A stretch of DNA of 64,000 nucleotides from Azorinus chamasolen (lineage: Eukaryota; Mollusca; Bivalvia; Cardiida; Solecurtidae), in assembly GCA_963576725.1 (NCBI GenBank), contig OY755241.1, forward strand, positions 59,579,071-59,643,070. Reading direction: 5' to 3'. The stretch's first letter is position 1. Each line of letters opens with the position of its first letter. Position numbers and translations under genes: made by a program. The notes below the pieces were generated by a model. That model searched no databases and was not told the origin of the DNA. It worked only from the letters and a program-made list of their open reading frames with translations. Below are positions 34,540-44,731 of the stretch, piece after piece.

Positions 34540-35330
34540 TAATCTAGAGTGATAAACTCATAAACCCTTTCACTAATGATCGTTTATGCATGAATTTATC
34601 ACGTCATGAATACTCATTAACGTAATAGATATAATGTAAATTTTTCATGGACATTTATAACTAAGAAAAATCACTGTAAGCAAACTAAGCAGACCCTAAT
34701 CAGACAGGAAATTCATGAAAAAGCGTTTGCCGGGGAAGGGTTAAACACTGACAAGGGTGTCGACAAGTTAATTCAAAACAGGAAAACACTTGAATCACAT
34801 TCACTCATTGTTCTTTTTGTATCGTATAATCATTATGGAAATTATTATATTCATGAATATTAGTAAGATGAATTTGTATAATGTCATTTTATCACATAAT
34901 ATGCATTGTGAGAGTGCAGTAACAGAGTGTCGTAATTCGCGGAATCATTAGCCATTCGTAACGCTCCATGTGCGCCGTCCGTTGTACTACTACGGTGTTT
35001 GTAAGCAATGGCCGAAACAGCCATCAGGTATAGCCTGTTTTAGTTTCTATAGCATTTTAAGGCTTATGTGATAAAAAGAATCTTACATTCGTGTTTATTA
35101 CAAATTGTTTTCATGAAACTCGTTTACTATAATGAATATGACACTCGTTTTTAAGATCCTCTATTGAATACAGGACTCTTTTGGCTATGACAGAAACTCT
35201 AGAATCCGATCTATTTTGGCACAACCAAACACAGCAGACCCTGATCGGACAGCTTCCAATATGACCCAACAGATCTGGGTCTACTCTGTTTACAGAGTCA
35301 TCAAAATAGTCTCTAACAGAAACTTTTTAA
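34540..35330. mobile_element. A MITE, repeat P copy 2, A MITE
   Basis: A 34560-34745 with half hairpin; P 34890-35160; A remnant 35170-35325 with a degenerate hairpin. Confidence 0.6.
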
Positions 35331-35394
35331 GCAGAAGCGTCTGCCAAGCGCTTTCCTACTGGCTGGTCATCCTTAACTATTATTATTCTTGCAG

Positions 35395-35574
35395 TGACGT
35401 GTGCGCCTCCACCGGTCGTAGACAATGCGGTCCACAATGGGAACAAAGACCAGTTCCGGTTCCCTTCTGGCGCTCAGTTGCTATACACATGTGCCCATGG
35501 ATACCATGCTGACGGACATCGGCGTGCCATGTGTACGGACGGAAAATGGGGCGGACTTACCCTAACATGCAAAC
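35395..35574 (+). CDS. CCP/sushi domain 4 of gene 1
   Basis: A 180-nt exon, phase 1 to phase 1. It encodes VTCAPPPVVDNAVHNGN, YTCAHGYHADG, AMCTDGKWGG and LTCK, with four cysteines and the conserved tryptophan. The acceptor is attattcttgcag and the donor is AAAC|gtaaac at 35575. The start resembles domain 2 (CAPPPVV.NAVH.G), which suggests a tandem duplication of modules within the gene. Confidence 0.9.
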
Positions 35575-35704
35575 GTAAACCATCTTTCACTATAGTTACA
35601 TTTTGTACATGTACAAGTGTTGGGAGAGTAGCACAATGATCAGTCTTGCTTTCGTTTGTATTCTTAAGTTTCGTTGTTATTATCTATACAACATCAATAC
35701 AAAA

Positions 35705-35976
35705 TACAGTTATAGTTCAATATCTCGAACTTTAAGGGATTTTCTAAAGTTCAAAGCTTCATGCAGGTTTAATGCTGAACGTTACTTTAGGAGCTTTCAG
35801 CATTACTTAAGATCTGCATTAAGCTGTCACGTGTGTTTCTAAATAGGCGAAGTGAACATTTTAGAATACTTCTGTATAATATACATTAAGGGCCAAACTT
35901 TTACTTCGAGTTATAACGAGGTTCGAGTTATAACGATGTTCGAGTTATCCGAGTTCGAGATATCGAGGTTTCACTG
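35705..35976. mobile_element. Family F MITE
   Basis: CAGTTATAGTTCAATATCTC left, GAGATATCGAGGTTTCACTG right; short left arm. Confidence 0.7.
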
Positions 35977-36119
35977 TATTTACATATAAAATATGTTTAT
36001 AGCGTTTTGAAGTACATTGTATATTGATAAATACATGTAGTTCCGCCGATAGTGAGAATCGACCCTGGGACTATATTGATTAGGTGAAGGTTTGATTCTT
36101 TTACCGCAAGTGTAGCATC

Positions 36120-36641
36120 TATGATCACCTATGCAAATAGTTTGGATCCAGATGAGACACCGAGTCACTCGGCGTCTCTTCAGAGTCCAAACTGTTTGAA
36201 GGAATGATGAAGAAAAATAATACATGAACATTGTAGCAGACGACAAAATTTGAAGACGACAAATTTTAACAGCGAAAGAATTAATGACATTGTACCTGTA
36301 TCATCACATGGATGCGTTTCATGAACAATACTCAGTTAAATAATCGATATCTCGGGCTAGGATAACCCGAACTTCGGGATAACTCGAATTAAATGTTCGG
36401 TCCTTCCAAATACAGAATTTTCTAAAATGTATCACTACTCATATCGAGAAAAACATGCGACAACTTAATGCAGGTCGAAAGTAATGCTGAAAGCTCCTAC
36501 ATTGGATTTCAGCATTACGTTATACCTGGCTGCATTAAGCTGTGAACTTCAGAAATTGTCCAAATTAGATGACTCGAGTTTCAGTTATTCCGAAATAATT
36601 TGCATGTTCCCTTGAAGTTCGAGGTATTGAAGTTCAACTGT
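36120..36641. mobile_element. G MITE and F MITE
   Basis: G about 36120-36282 with apex CCGAGTCACTCGG; F 36331-36641 with ends CAGTTAAATAATCGATATC and GAAGTTCAACTG. Confidence 0.7.
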
Positions 36642-36707
36642 ATGCATTCGGTGAAAAAAACGCATGTTTTACTTTACATGTGTACACATATCATATCATC
36701 ATTATAG

Positions 36708-36881
36708 CACGCGGGTGTGGATTTCCTGGTGACGTCATTAATGGTAGGCGGTCGGGATTTTCCTTCATCTACCCGTACAGAGTGGTCTATCACTGCAATG
36801 AAGGGTTTGAGATGATAGGCGAAGATAATCGACAGTGCCAGGCGAACGGGGAGTGGAGTAACAACGTGCCAATATGCAAAC
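36708..36881 (+). CDS. CCP/sushi domain 5 of gene 1
   Basis: A 174-nt exon, phase 1 to phase 1: RGCGFPGDVINGRRSG, YHCNEGFEMIG, RQCQANGEWSN, PICK. The four cysteines, the ING motif and the tryptophan are in place. The acceptor is catcattatag and the donor is AAAC|gtaagt at 36882. An E-type MITE carrying a nested SINE begins about 50 bp downstream. Confidence 0.9.
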
Positions 36882-36928
36882 GTAAGTGTCCTTGACCTTT
36901 ATCCCTTAAAATACGAGAGCAGTACACT

Positions 36929-37510
36929 GCAGAACCTGTCTTGTGGTGTGCGTCGGTCTAGTGGTAACGCGCCTGACTACCAATCCGGAGGTCCGGGGTT
37001 CAAATCCCGGTCCCTCCCGGAAATTTCAGAGACGCTTCATTGTCTCTCAACCTCACCTCCTCTCTACCTAGAGGTTAAAATGGGTACCTGTGAGGGTCAC
37101 TAGCCGGAACTGCGGTTGCATGATTGCGCAATATGTTAGCAGTGCTCAATTTTGTAGGCGAATAACTCAATGACCAGGGGAGTAAATGTACAGTCGGCTG
37201 AGCGGTCCTTCGGACTGAAAGTAAACTATAACTAGGTAATTTTTTGTCTTAAGCGGTCATTAAAAAGAGATGCCTGTGAGGCATGTCGTAACTTAATGTA
37301 GGTCAAAGGTAATACAGAGAGCTCCTATATGTTCCTATATGAGCTTTCTGCATTACATTTGCCCTGCATTGAGCAACCACCTGCTTTTAAAAACCCATAT
37401 GTTCAATAAATGAATGGGCACTTAATTAGGACAGAATGGGCACTTAATTAAGACAGAATGGGCATTTAATTACGACAGAATGGGCACTTAATTAGGACAG
37501 ATTCGACATT
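36929..37510. mobile_element. E MITE interrupted by a SINE and ending in a 22-bp tandem repeat
   Basis: E left end AGAACCTGTCTT, resumes as AAGCGGTCATTAAAAAGAG. Hairpin at about 37290-37395. At 37422-37510 the right end is repeated four times as a 22-bp unit (AATGGGCACTTAATTAGGAC..). Confidence 0.75.
36943..37244 (+). mobile_element. tRNA-derived SINE nested in an E-type MITE
   Basis: The head has pol III-like boxes: A box TAGTGGTAACG at 36959-36969 and a near-perfect B box GGTTCAAATCC at 36997-37007. A tRNA-unrelated body of about 220 bp follows. Direct repeats TGTCTT (36937-36942 and 37245-37250) flank it as a target-site duplication. The flanks join into one E-type MITE terminus (AACCTGTCTT + AAGCGGTCAT), so the SINE landed in an older MITE. 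It is not a functional tRNA gene: the acceptor-stem ends do not pair. Confidence 0.8.
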
Positions 37511-37704
37511 TGCGAACAGTGTAGAGCCCTATCAAAGGGTTGCTGACGAAGCCCTTTTATTATGAACTGCACTTTTTGTCATAAAAAAGCATTTTCTTCG
37601 TAGTGATAAATTTTGATACTTTGTTTTGTTTAATTAACATTTAGAAACTGAGGAGCCAGTTTGCATTATTTTTCAGATTGAGGGCTAACGGGTAACAATG
37701 GTTA
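37511..37704. mobile_element. Degenerate I/K-like hairpin
   Basis: GCGAACAGTGTAGAGCCC with a weak complementary arm near 37560-37580. Confidence 0.35.
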
Positions 37705-37707
37705 AAC

Positions 37708-37929
37708 CTTTCCTCCATAAACACGCCTTTCTGCGCCTCTGTAATAACCACTTCTTGAAATCATTGTGACAAGAAGAGCATTTGCTCCTATAGGAGCAAA
37801 TGCTCTTTTTATCACAATGATTTCAAACTACCAAATTCTAAAAGTTTACTTTTTTCTCGTAAATACTCCTTTTGGGTAGAGTCATTCAAAGAGGTTGGGT
37901 CTAAAAATAGCCTACGAGGGAAAGGGTTA
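37708..37929. mobile_element. B MITE with an A-like left end
   Basis: The left end reads CCTTTCCTCCATAAACACGCC like A, the hairpin and right flank are B; possible recombinant. Confidence 0.6.
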
Positions 37930-38371
37930 AACAGATATACACACATAATATTCCATTATACTCTTTTGGTCCACGGATGCCTCCATTGTCTAATGCTTCA
38001 CACCTCAACGATGTGGTTTGAATCTCGGCGTGGGCATTTTGGAGTTTTCATATGAAGAACCTTTCCAGCTGGCTAGCGGTATGTCGGCGGTTCTACCTGG
38101 TGTTTTTTTCTATGTGTGCAGCAGTACACAGAAGAATGAATAAATGAAAGTTGATAAATGTTGCAAATACATTGCGTTCACCATATTTTAACTCATTCAG
38201 TGCGGGAAACGATTCACTAATGTCATTTACAAACAGTGAAGACGCAGATGAAGATACATGTACACTGTTTGTCGTGTTATACTTTTCTTTAAAACATCTC
38301 TGAATATTCGCGGTAAGCTTGACCTGTTTGAATTTTGTGATAGTCCATTTGAATATTTAGCGTTGAAAGGG
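37930..38371. mobile_element. Unassigned sequence then a K-type MITE
   Basis: 37930-38189 not recognised. K at about 38190-38371: TTTTAACTCATTCAGTGCGG start, GCGTTGAAAGGGTACA-type end, reduced hairpin. Confidence 0.5.
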
Positions 38372-38571
38372 TACATAATCTGATATGTTTACACTGGACG
38401 TATTTCACTGCATACACGTTTGAAAACGTGTATTGCCAAAATCCTCACAGTGATCTCCCTTGTCACTACGTGCGGTCATCTCCTCAGCGTAGCGATTAGG
38501 GGAGATAACTGCGTTGGAGGTTTACTCGTACCACGTGACTATACCGAACACACCAGTTTGTCTTATTGCAG

Positions 38572-38745
38572 CGGTCACGTGCCCAAAACTGTACTCTCCT
38601 GTGTACGGACGTATGATCGACTCAGGAAATACCTATGGCACGGTGTTGAGATTTGAGTGCGACAAGGACTACAAACTGGTCGGCGATGCGGAGCGGCGCT
38701 GCCAAGGGGATCGAACTTGGAGTGGATCAAACGCCAAGTGTGAAG
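38572..38745 (+). CDS. CCP/sushi domain 6 of gene 1
   Basis: A 174-nt exon, phase 1 to phase 1: VTCPKLYSPVYGRMI, FECDKDYKLVG, RRCQGDRTWSG, AKCE. The second half resembles domain 1 (ECDEKYKLQG, CQGDESWSG), another sign of module duplication. The acceptor is cttattgcag and the donor is AAG|gttagg at 38746. A B-type MITE begins about 105 bp downstream. Confidence 0.88.
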
Positions 38746-38851
38746 GTTAGGAGAAGGGATGGGTTAAAATTTCTGTTGTCCCTCCTTCATTTTCTTGCAT
38801 AATGTATAACTCCAAAATCATTTGACCTAGTCATTAAGCTTTAATATTTCC

Positions 38852-39067
38852 CTCATATTCACGAATTTTGACGTCTCTGTAAAAGTTACTTTCTGAAACC
38901 ATTGTGATACATGTAAATAGAGCATTTGCTCCTATAGGTGCAAATGCTCTATTTATCACAATGGTTTCAAACTAAAACATTCTAAAATATTCCTTTTCTC
39001 TAGTTAATGCTCCTTTTCGGTAGATTTATTCAAAGAGGTATCTAAAATAGCTTATGAGGTAATGGGT
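38852..39067. mobile_element. Family B MITE
   Basis: Hairpin with apex GCTCCTATAGGTGC; right end GAGGTAATGGGTTAA. Confidence 0.75.
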
Positions 39068-39084
39068 TAAGGACGATTTATTAT

Positions 39085-39451
39085 TATAGTAGATCCTGTC
39101 TAAAGTGGCAATCATGGGTCTACAAGGCAGGTGGTAGTTTAATGCAGATTATGAGTAATGTTTTTGCATCATTTTAGCCCTGCATTAAGCAATCAAGATT
39201 CTTTTAAGATTGCTATATTCAGTAAACGAATGGCCGCTTAAGACAGATGCTACTGTATACATGAATGAGCTATAGTAGAATCCCTCTAATGCGACCACTT
39301 AATGAATAAACATTGGTGTCGTTGTAAGCAGGTGGTTGCTTAATACAGGACGAAAGTTATGCAGAAAGCTCCTGCGTTAAGCTATTACCTGCCTCTGTCA
39401 CCCAGAATGATGCCTCTTTTTGGTGGTCGAATTAGAGGGGTTTTACTGTAT
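39085..39451. mobile_element. E MITE and D MITE, both with damaged hairpins
   Basis: E 39085-39255; D 39275-39451 (left arm intact, right arm shortened to TGCGTTAAGC). Confidence 0.65.
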
Positions 39452-39539
39452 TACAATAATGGTGGTACATGTAACGTGTAAGATACGCTCTCAGTAACAT
39501 TAGAGTTATTAGGTTACCGGTTAGTGGACTATAGATTTG

Positions 39540-40075
39540 CTCGATTCTGTCTGTCTGTCCATCCGTCCGTCTGTCACGCTTTGTCCGTCTGTTACGCTCG
39601 TGTCCGGGCCATATCTCCTACAAGGGTAGGCCAAATTGATTATAACTTCATACATGGTACAAGCATCATAAGTCGAAGTGTAATGCACAAGGGCCTTAAA
39701 AAATCTAGCATCAATATTTTAGGAGTTATTCCCATTTTTCATATGTTCTTGTCCGGACAATAACTCTTTATCTACTGGTTCAATTCGTTTGAAACTTCAC
39801 ATATGGAACACGCATGATGAGAGAAAGTGTCATGCACAAATGCCATAACTCTAGCATCAGTATTTTCCCCTTTTTCATATTTGCATGCTCTGTCCGTTTG
39901 TCACGTTTCGTGTCGGGCCATCTCTCCTACAAGGGTTGTCCAAATTCATTATAACTTCACACATTAACAAGCATCATAAGAGGAAGTGTCATGTACAAGG
40001 GCCATAACTCTAGCATCACTATTTTGGGAGTTATTTTCATTTTCATATGTTCTTGTCCGGACAATAACTCTTTAT
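39540..40075. repeat. Long-unit repeat Q, about two to three copies
   Basis: CCATCTCTCCTACAAGGG, TTATAACTTCACACAT, GCATCATAAG..GAAGTGT and CATAACTCTAGCATCA recur at a spacing of about 170-190 and 300 bp. Similar in style to the array at 57040-58130. Confidence 0.65.
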
Positions 40076-40205
40076 CAAATGCTCTATTTATCAAATTGGT
40101 TTCAAACTACATAATTCTAAAAAATCCTTCTTTCTAGTAAATTATTCTTTCCAAATGTCAAATTAAAGAGGTTGGGTCTAAAAGTAGTCCAGGAGGGAAT
40201 TGGTT
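40076..40205. mobile_element. Family B right-half fragment
   Basis: AAATGCTCTATTTATCAAAT onward to GGAGGGAATTGGTTAA. Confidence 0.7.
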
Positions 40206-40427
40206 AATGCACTACATAGCTCGTTTTTTGACAGAGTTTGACTGCGAGTGACCAACACCATTCTATAACGGGTTTCATTGCATAGTTCGTTTTTTTGTTT
40301 TGACAGAGGTTGACTGCGAGTGACCAACACCATTCTATAACGGGTTTCATTGCATAGTTCGTTTTTTTGTTTTGACAGAGGTTGACTGCGGGTGGCCAAC
40401 ACCATTCTATAACGGGTTTCTTATTGG
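40206..40427 (+). repeat. 72-bp tandem triplication spanning a splice acceptor and the start of CCP exon 7a
   Basis: Motif GACTGCG starts at 40240, 40312 and 40384, spacing exactly 72. Each unit holds the pyrimidine tract, gacag acceptor and exon start to AACGGGTTTC. Units 1 and 2 read GAGTGA where the functional third unit reads GGGTGG. Confidence 0.9.
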
Positions 40428-40463
40428 CACTACCACAACTGTTGGGTCTACCATTTACTTCAG
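40379..40463 (+). CDS. CCP/sushi domain 7, first half (split exon) of gene 1
   Basis: This short exon is easily missed. It reads (E)VDCGWPTPFYNGF, then an I-G-T-T-T-T-V-G-S-T-I-Y-F stretch: the C-x-x-P-x-P-x-NG start and middle strand of a CCP up to just before cysteine 2. The acceptor ttgttttgacag is phase 1 and the donor TTCAG|gtatgt at 40464 is phase 2, the only non-phase-1 junction in the gene. It joins 42476-42567, which enters in phase 2 and supplies the missing cysteines; the split codon is AGT (S). The acceptor and the first ~40 nt of this exon lie in the last copy of a 72-bp triplication. The two upstream copies carry a TGA in this frame. Confidence 0.8.
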
Positions 40464-40568
40464 GTATGTAACATAATACAAACTTTAACTGTGTCAATAA
40501 ACAAAATACATGTACGTAACAGTGAAACAATAAACTGGACAAATTACAAATACTGTCAATGTTGGTCT

Positions 40569-41135
40569 TTAACCGTTTTGGCGCCAAATTTCTAATTGTC
40601 GTCTGCAATCCATTTTTTGTTAAATCATTCGGTACAATAAGGAAATGAGATAAATAAATGCAAATTTCAAAGGAATAAAGTACATATATAGAAATAGAGA
40701 TTGAGAAAAAAAGTGAAGTCCCTGATCAGACGCCGCTTTGAAAAGGCGGCGTCTGATCTGGGATTGCACTATTTGTCGTTGTGAATTTATGCGACATCGG
40801 CGATGAAAGGGTTACAACGGGGTGACAGTTTAATGCATGGAAAAAGTGTCCCAGAAAGTTCCCTGCATTGAACCCTTTACTCCATAAATACATAACTATG
40901 CCCTTTCTATGTCTTTACAAACAGAGTAGACCTAGATCAGACGGCTCCTGTAGGAGCCGTCTGGTCAAGGTCTGCTATGTTTGCTTATGATATAATATAG
41001 ATATGATTCTACAGTTTCTGCTGTGGCCAAAAATTTATGTGATCATGTTCTATTTTAACAGTTAATCTCATAAATATTCATGATGTCATTATTTCTTTCT
41101 TGACTATTCATAGATTGGCAAAAATTAAGCAATCA
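40569..41135. mobile_element. I MITE, E fragment and A MITE
   Basis: I 40569-40814 (GCTTTGAAAAGGC apex, TTTTGGCGCCAAATTTC end); E remnant 40820-40870; A 40872-41135 with hairpin at 40918-40980. Confidence 0.75.
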
Positions 41136-41278
41136 CCTGTCTAAGGAGATACACATTATTTTTCATTAAATATCCGGATTAGAGTATTTCACACGTTCTG
41201 CATGCCCTTTCTCTTTTCTACATTGTACACAATGTAAGTGACATGGGAGAAATTATTAATACCTTGGATTTTAATTAC

Positions 41279-41612
41279 AGTAAAACCCCTCTAATGCGAC
41301 CGTCAAAAAGGAGCATAAATCTGTGTGGCAGAGGCAGGTACCACCTGCGTATTAAGACAGCTATGGTTATTTTTAAATGGTCGCATTAGAGGGACTCTAC
41401 TGTGTTCTATATGTTACAGTAAACCCTCTATATAACGGTCACTATATTACGTCAAGTACTTTGTGTTAAAGGCAGGTGACTGCTTAAAGCAAGGTGAAAG
41501 TAGAACAGAACGCTCCTATAGGAGCGTTCTGCTTTACTTTCACCTTGCTTTAAGCAGCCACCTGCCCTAAATACCAACTAATTAACACAATTTAGTGACC
41601 GTTATAGAGACT
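41279..41612. mobile_element. D MITE lacking its hairpin, then C MITE
   Basis: D 41279-41402: both ends present, palindrome collapsed to GGCAGGTACCACCTGC. C 41418-41612 with intact hairpin; right end truncated. Confidence 0.75.
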
Positions 41613-41654
41613 GTACTTGGATTCAAACTGTTAACAGGTGTTTCTTCTTCTAGT

Positions 41655-41870
41655 AACCCATTCCTCCTAATGATGCCTTTTGATACCTTTGCAAAGGCAT
41701 TTATTGAAACCATTGTGATAAATAGAGCATTTGCTGCATAGGAGCAAATGCTCTGTTTGTCACAATGGTTTAAAAATTACACAATGCTAAAATGCTAAAA
41801 TCCTCATGTTCTCTAGTAAATGCTTCTTTTCGGTTTGGTCTATAATAGTCTAGGAGGGACTAGGTTACAT
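41655..41870. mobile_element. Family B MITE
   Basis: GTAACCCATTCCTCC start; hairpin with TTGCTGCATAGGAGCAA; GGAGGGACTAGGTTA end. Confidence 0.7.
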
Positions 41871-42246
41871 GAATCTCAGAAACATTAAAACCCGATAAAG
41901 TGTGTCAATATAACACGGATACTCCCTTGTAATACTGTGTCTAAATCAACAACTTTTCACTGTATGTTATATACTAAAGAACATTCCCCCGACTTTGGTT
42001 TAAAATAGTCTTAGCAAACTATCACTCTTTTAAGTGCATCTTCACATAACATTCCTTATATGTGAAGGTTTACAGTAAATCCTCCCATTGGAATATGAGA
42101 AGTTGGACACACAAACTTTGCGGAACGTACGTGTATACGGACCTACAGACGTACGGATGTACATACATACGAATGGACAAGCGCAATGCTATATGTCTCC
42201 CACCTTGAGTGGCTCAAATATTGCACTTGTATACAGACTTTGACAT
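41871..42246. other. Intron with dispersed repeat R
   Basis: 42060-42210 carries CCTCCCATTGGAATATGAG..GTTGGACACACAAAC; partly matched at 14870-14910. No exon. Confidence 0.45.
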
Positions 42247-42440
42247 AGAGACCAGATTAGATATGTAGATCAAAGCATTTTCAAGAAAACATTCTTTATT
42301 TCTCCACCAAATCCTATGTTGCGACTACTCTTTAGAATCGTCTCGTCGAGACGATTCTAAAGAGTTGTCATAACATTGGGTTTGATTGAGAATTGACATT
42401 TTAGTATTTGAGTACGCACCTTTGTCTCTTACTCTGGAGA
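42247..42440. mobile_element. Family J MITE upstream of CCP exon 7b
   Basis: GAATCGTCTCGTCGAGACGATTC inner palindrome; outer core TTTCTCCACCAAATCC / TTTGATTGAGAA diverged. Ends CACCTTTGTCTCTTACTCTG. Confidence 0.7.
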
Positions 42441-42475
42441 CTGCAAATAACAGTGGATCGCTGTTTTTCTTTCAG

Positions 42476-42567
42476 TTGTGCTACTAGAACTACATACCAA
42501 GGGAACGAGTACCAGGCTGTATGTAAGCCGGACGGCAAGTGGTCCATGACCCCGCCCACCTGTCTCG
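42476..42567 (+). CDS. CCP/sushi domain 7, second half (split exon) of gene 1
   Basis: A 92-nt exon, phase 2 in and phase 1 out. It encodes SCATRTTYQGNEYQAVC, KPDGKW, and TPPTCL, i.e. cysteines 2-4 and the tryptophan of a CCP. The acceptor is ctgtttttctttcag and the donor is CTCG|gtatgt at 42568. Together with 40379-40463 it gives 177 nt and a complete module. The intron between the halves is 2.0 kb and full of MITEs. A J-type hairpin MITE ends about 35 bp upstream of the acceptor and another begins about 30 bp after the donor. Confidence 0.85.
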
Positions 42568-42596
42568 GTATGTGTTACTTTAAAGCACATGTGACC

Positions 42597-42786
42597 CAGA
42601 GGTCCAGATAAGATGCGTAAATTAAAACATTTTCAAGTAGTTTCATTATTTCTCCAACGAAGCCTGTGTTGTTACCATTCTTTAGAATCGTCTCTTCGAG
42701 ACGATTCTAAAGAGAGTCACCTTATACGGTTTTGTGGAGAAAGGACGATCTTAGCATTTAAGTACGCACATTTATCTGTGGCTCTG
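42597..42786. mobile_element. Family J MITE downstream of CCP exon 7b
   Basis: CAGAGGTCCAGATAAGATGC left end and CACATTTATCTGTGGCTCTG right end; apex CTCTTCGAGACG. Confidence 0.8.
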
Positions 42787-42794
42787 CATGTCTG

Positions 42795-43390
42795 TTAACA
42801 CTTTCGCTTCCAAAGCCTATGCTGGAATACAAACTGTGGTGTGCAATGTTTATGTTTTATTAAGTAAACAAAAAAAGAGAAGAAAACTAAAAAATATAAC
42901 AAACGAGCAGACGACAACTTTTGAGACGACAAATTTTGCAATAGTTTTGTCCTGCATTAAGCTACCACCTGCATCCAGCACCCAGAATTATACCTCTTTT
43001 AGTTAAGGCGCGGATTTAGAGGGGAGGGGCGGAGCCGGCGTACGCCTCCCCCTAAAATTGCCAAAACATTTTTTTAGTAATATTTTAGATTTATATACAG
43101 TAAACCCTCTCTATAACGACCACTAAATTGTGTTAATTAGTTGGTATTTAGAGCTGGTGGCTGCTTAAAGCAAGGTGAATGTAAAACAGAACGCCCCCAT
43201 ATGAGCGTTCTGTTTTACTTTCACCTTGCTTTAAGCAGACACCTGCCTTTAACACAGCTCTTTTTTCACATGTATTACAAACACACTATTTTTTATGTCA
43301 TGACAAAGATTTCTACACCCCCCCCCCTAATCTGAAGTCCTGGATCCGCACCTGTAGGTGGTGTCACTAGCGGGTTTTTACTGTATTACA
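42795..43390. mobile_element. Nested cluster: G fragments, D MITE, hAT-like piece, C MITE
   Basis: G remnants 42795-42935. D right half 42940-43010 resumes at about 43360. Between lies GCGGATTTAGAGGGGAGG...CTGGATCCGCACCTG, which looks like hAT-type ends. Inside that sits a C MITE (43098-43260). Confidence 0.6.
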
Positions 43391-43469
43391 CTTGAAGTCA
43401 GCTACGCCCTTGACTTCTTTATACTACCTACACTTATAATGCATAGATTGTTCGATCAGCCATCTCTAT

Positions 43470-43910
43470 GTTTAGCACTTTACTCCATAAATGCGCATTT
43501 CTACAAATATGCAAACAGATCCAAATCAGACGGCTCATGTAGAAGAGTCAGACATCTGATCTAGGTCTGCTATGTTTGCTTTAAAATAATATAGATCTGA
43601 TTCTACAGTGTTTGTTAACAAAAAGATATTGGTTCATAGTGTGTTAAGATAATTTGATAATTTAATCAATATTCATGGTGTCATTGTTTCTTGCCTGAAT
43701 ATTCATGAAGTAAAGCAGAGGTCCAGATAAGAGTCGTAAATTAAAACATTTTCAAAAATAACTTCTTTATTTCTCCTACAAACCCTATGTTGTGACCACT
43801 CTTTAGAATCGCCTCGAAGAGACGATTCTAAAGAGTGGTCACAACATAGGGTTTGGTGGAGAAATGACGATTTTAGTATTTGGGTACACACCTGTATCTG
43901 TAGTTCTGAG
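43470..43910. mobile_element. A MITE and J MITE upstream of CCP8
   Basis: A 43470-43717 with imperfect hairpin. J 43717-43910 with near-perfect ~85-bp hairpin, ending 18 bp before the CCP8 exon. Confidence 0.8.
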
Positions 43911-43927
43911 TAATTCTGACTTCACAG

Positions 43928-44104
43928 GTCAATGTGAGATACCTACCCTTCATAACGCAACAATTATGAAGAAACAGGCTGGAGATTATATGGACCATGG
44001 ATCAGAGATGGAGTTCAGCTGTACTAACGGCATGGTACCCAGGGAGACCTCCATGATCAAATGTATAAATGGAACCTGGACATCGACACCTGAATGTATT
44101 CCAG
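43928..44104 (+). CDS. CCP/sushi domain 8 of gene 1
   Basis: A 177-nt exon, phase 1 to phase 1: GQCEIPTLHNATIM, FSCTNGMVPRE, IKCINGTWTS, PECIP. It has four cysteines, the tryptophan, and sequons at HNAT and NGT. The acceptor is ctgacttcacag and the donor is CCAG|gtaggt at 44105. A J-type hairpin MITE ends about 18 bp upstream of the acceptor, so the branch point probably lies in transposon-derived sequence. Confidence 0.88.
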
Positions 44105-44731
44105 GTAGGTGATAATATGGGTTGTAATCAGAACATAACATATCATAACAGAACATTTTATTAGACGTAAACATATAATAACAGAATATTTTATTAGACG
44201 TAAACTTACAAAGTTTCTTGTCTGTACAGGAAACATAGTACAAAATTCTTTATAGGTCAAGTAGAATTATAAAAATCATAATTTTACATATTCTAAAGAG
44301 CAATCAATGGCATTTGATGGCGTCATGACATTTTAAATAACAACCCGACACTGGATCAAAATTGTTCTCTTTGATTTTATGGCTGAATGCATGTAACAAA
44401 AATGTGACGTGTATTTTGACATGATAAAATTTGAAAAAAGGCCCTTAGTGGTCGAACTATTAGGTCAGAGCTATTCAAGTATTTATGTAAAGAGCAATAT
44501 ATTAACATAACTACCACCGTTGAATGATTAACCCTTTTCACCACTGACACGCATTGAAACGCCTTTGCAAAAATGGTAAACCACAATTCAAGTATTTATT
44601 TCCTACCTGAATATGCATGAAGTAAATTGTGAAGGAATTATATATATATTTTATACTATAGTTTCTGCCAAAGCCAAACCATTCTGTATTTAAACGTCAT
44701 CAAAATATTTATGATGTCATAATGTTGTACA
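44105..44731. other. Intron, mostly unassigned
   Basis: 44140-44210 has a short direct repeat (TTTTATTAGACGTAAAC, twice). A-type flank remnants at about 44530-44725. Confidence 0.5.

Noticed and set aside
36946..37020. Possible tRNA gene
   Set aside because: The B box is good, but the acceptor stem does not pair, a 220-bp body follows, and target duplications flank it, so it is a SINE head.
40204..40608. Minus-strand open frame of 134 codons with internal repeats
   Set aside because: It is the antisense reading of the 72-bp acceptor/exon triplication plus part of an I MITE.
43013..43360. A clean hAT target duplication for the GCGGATTTAGAGGGG element
   Set aside because: The flanks (TTTTAGTT and TAGGTGGT) match only loosely, so the element type is kept but no target duplication is claimed.
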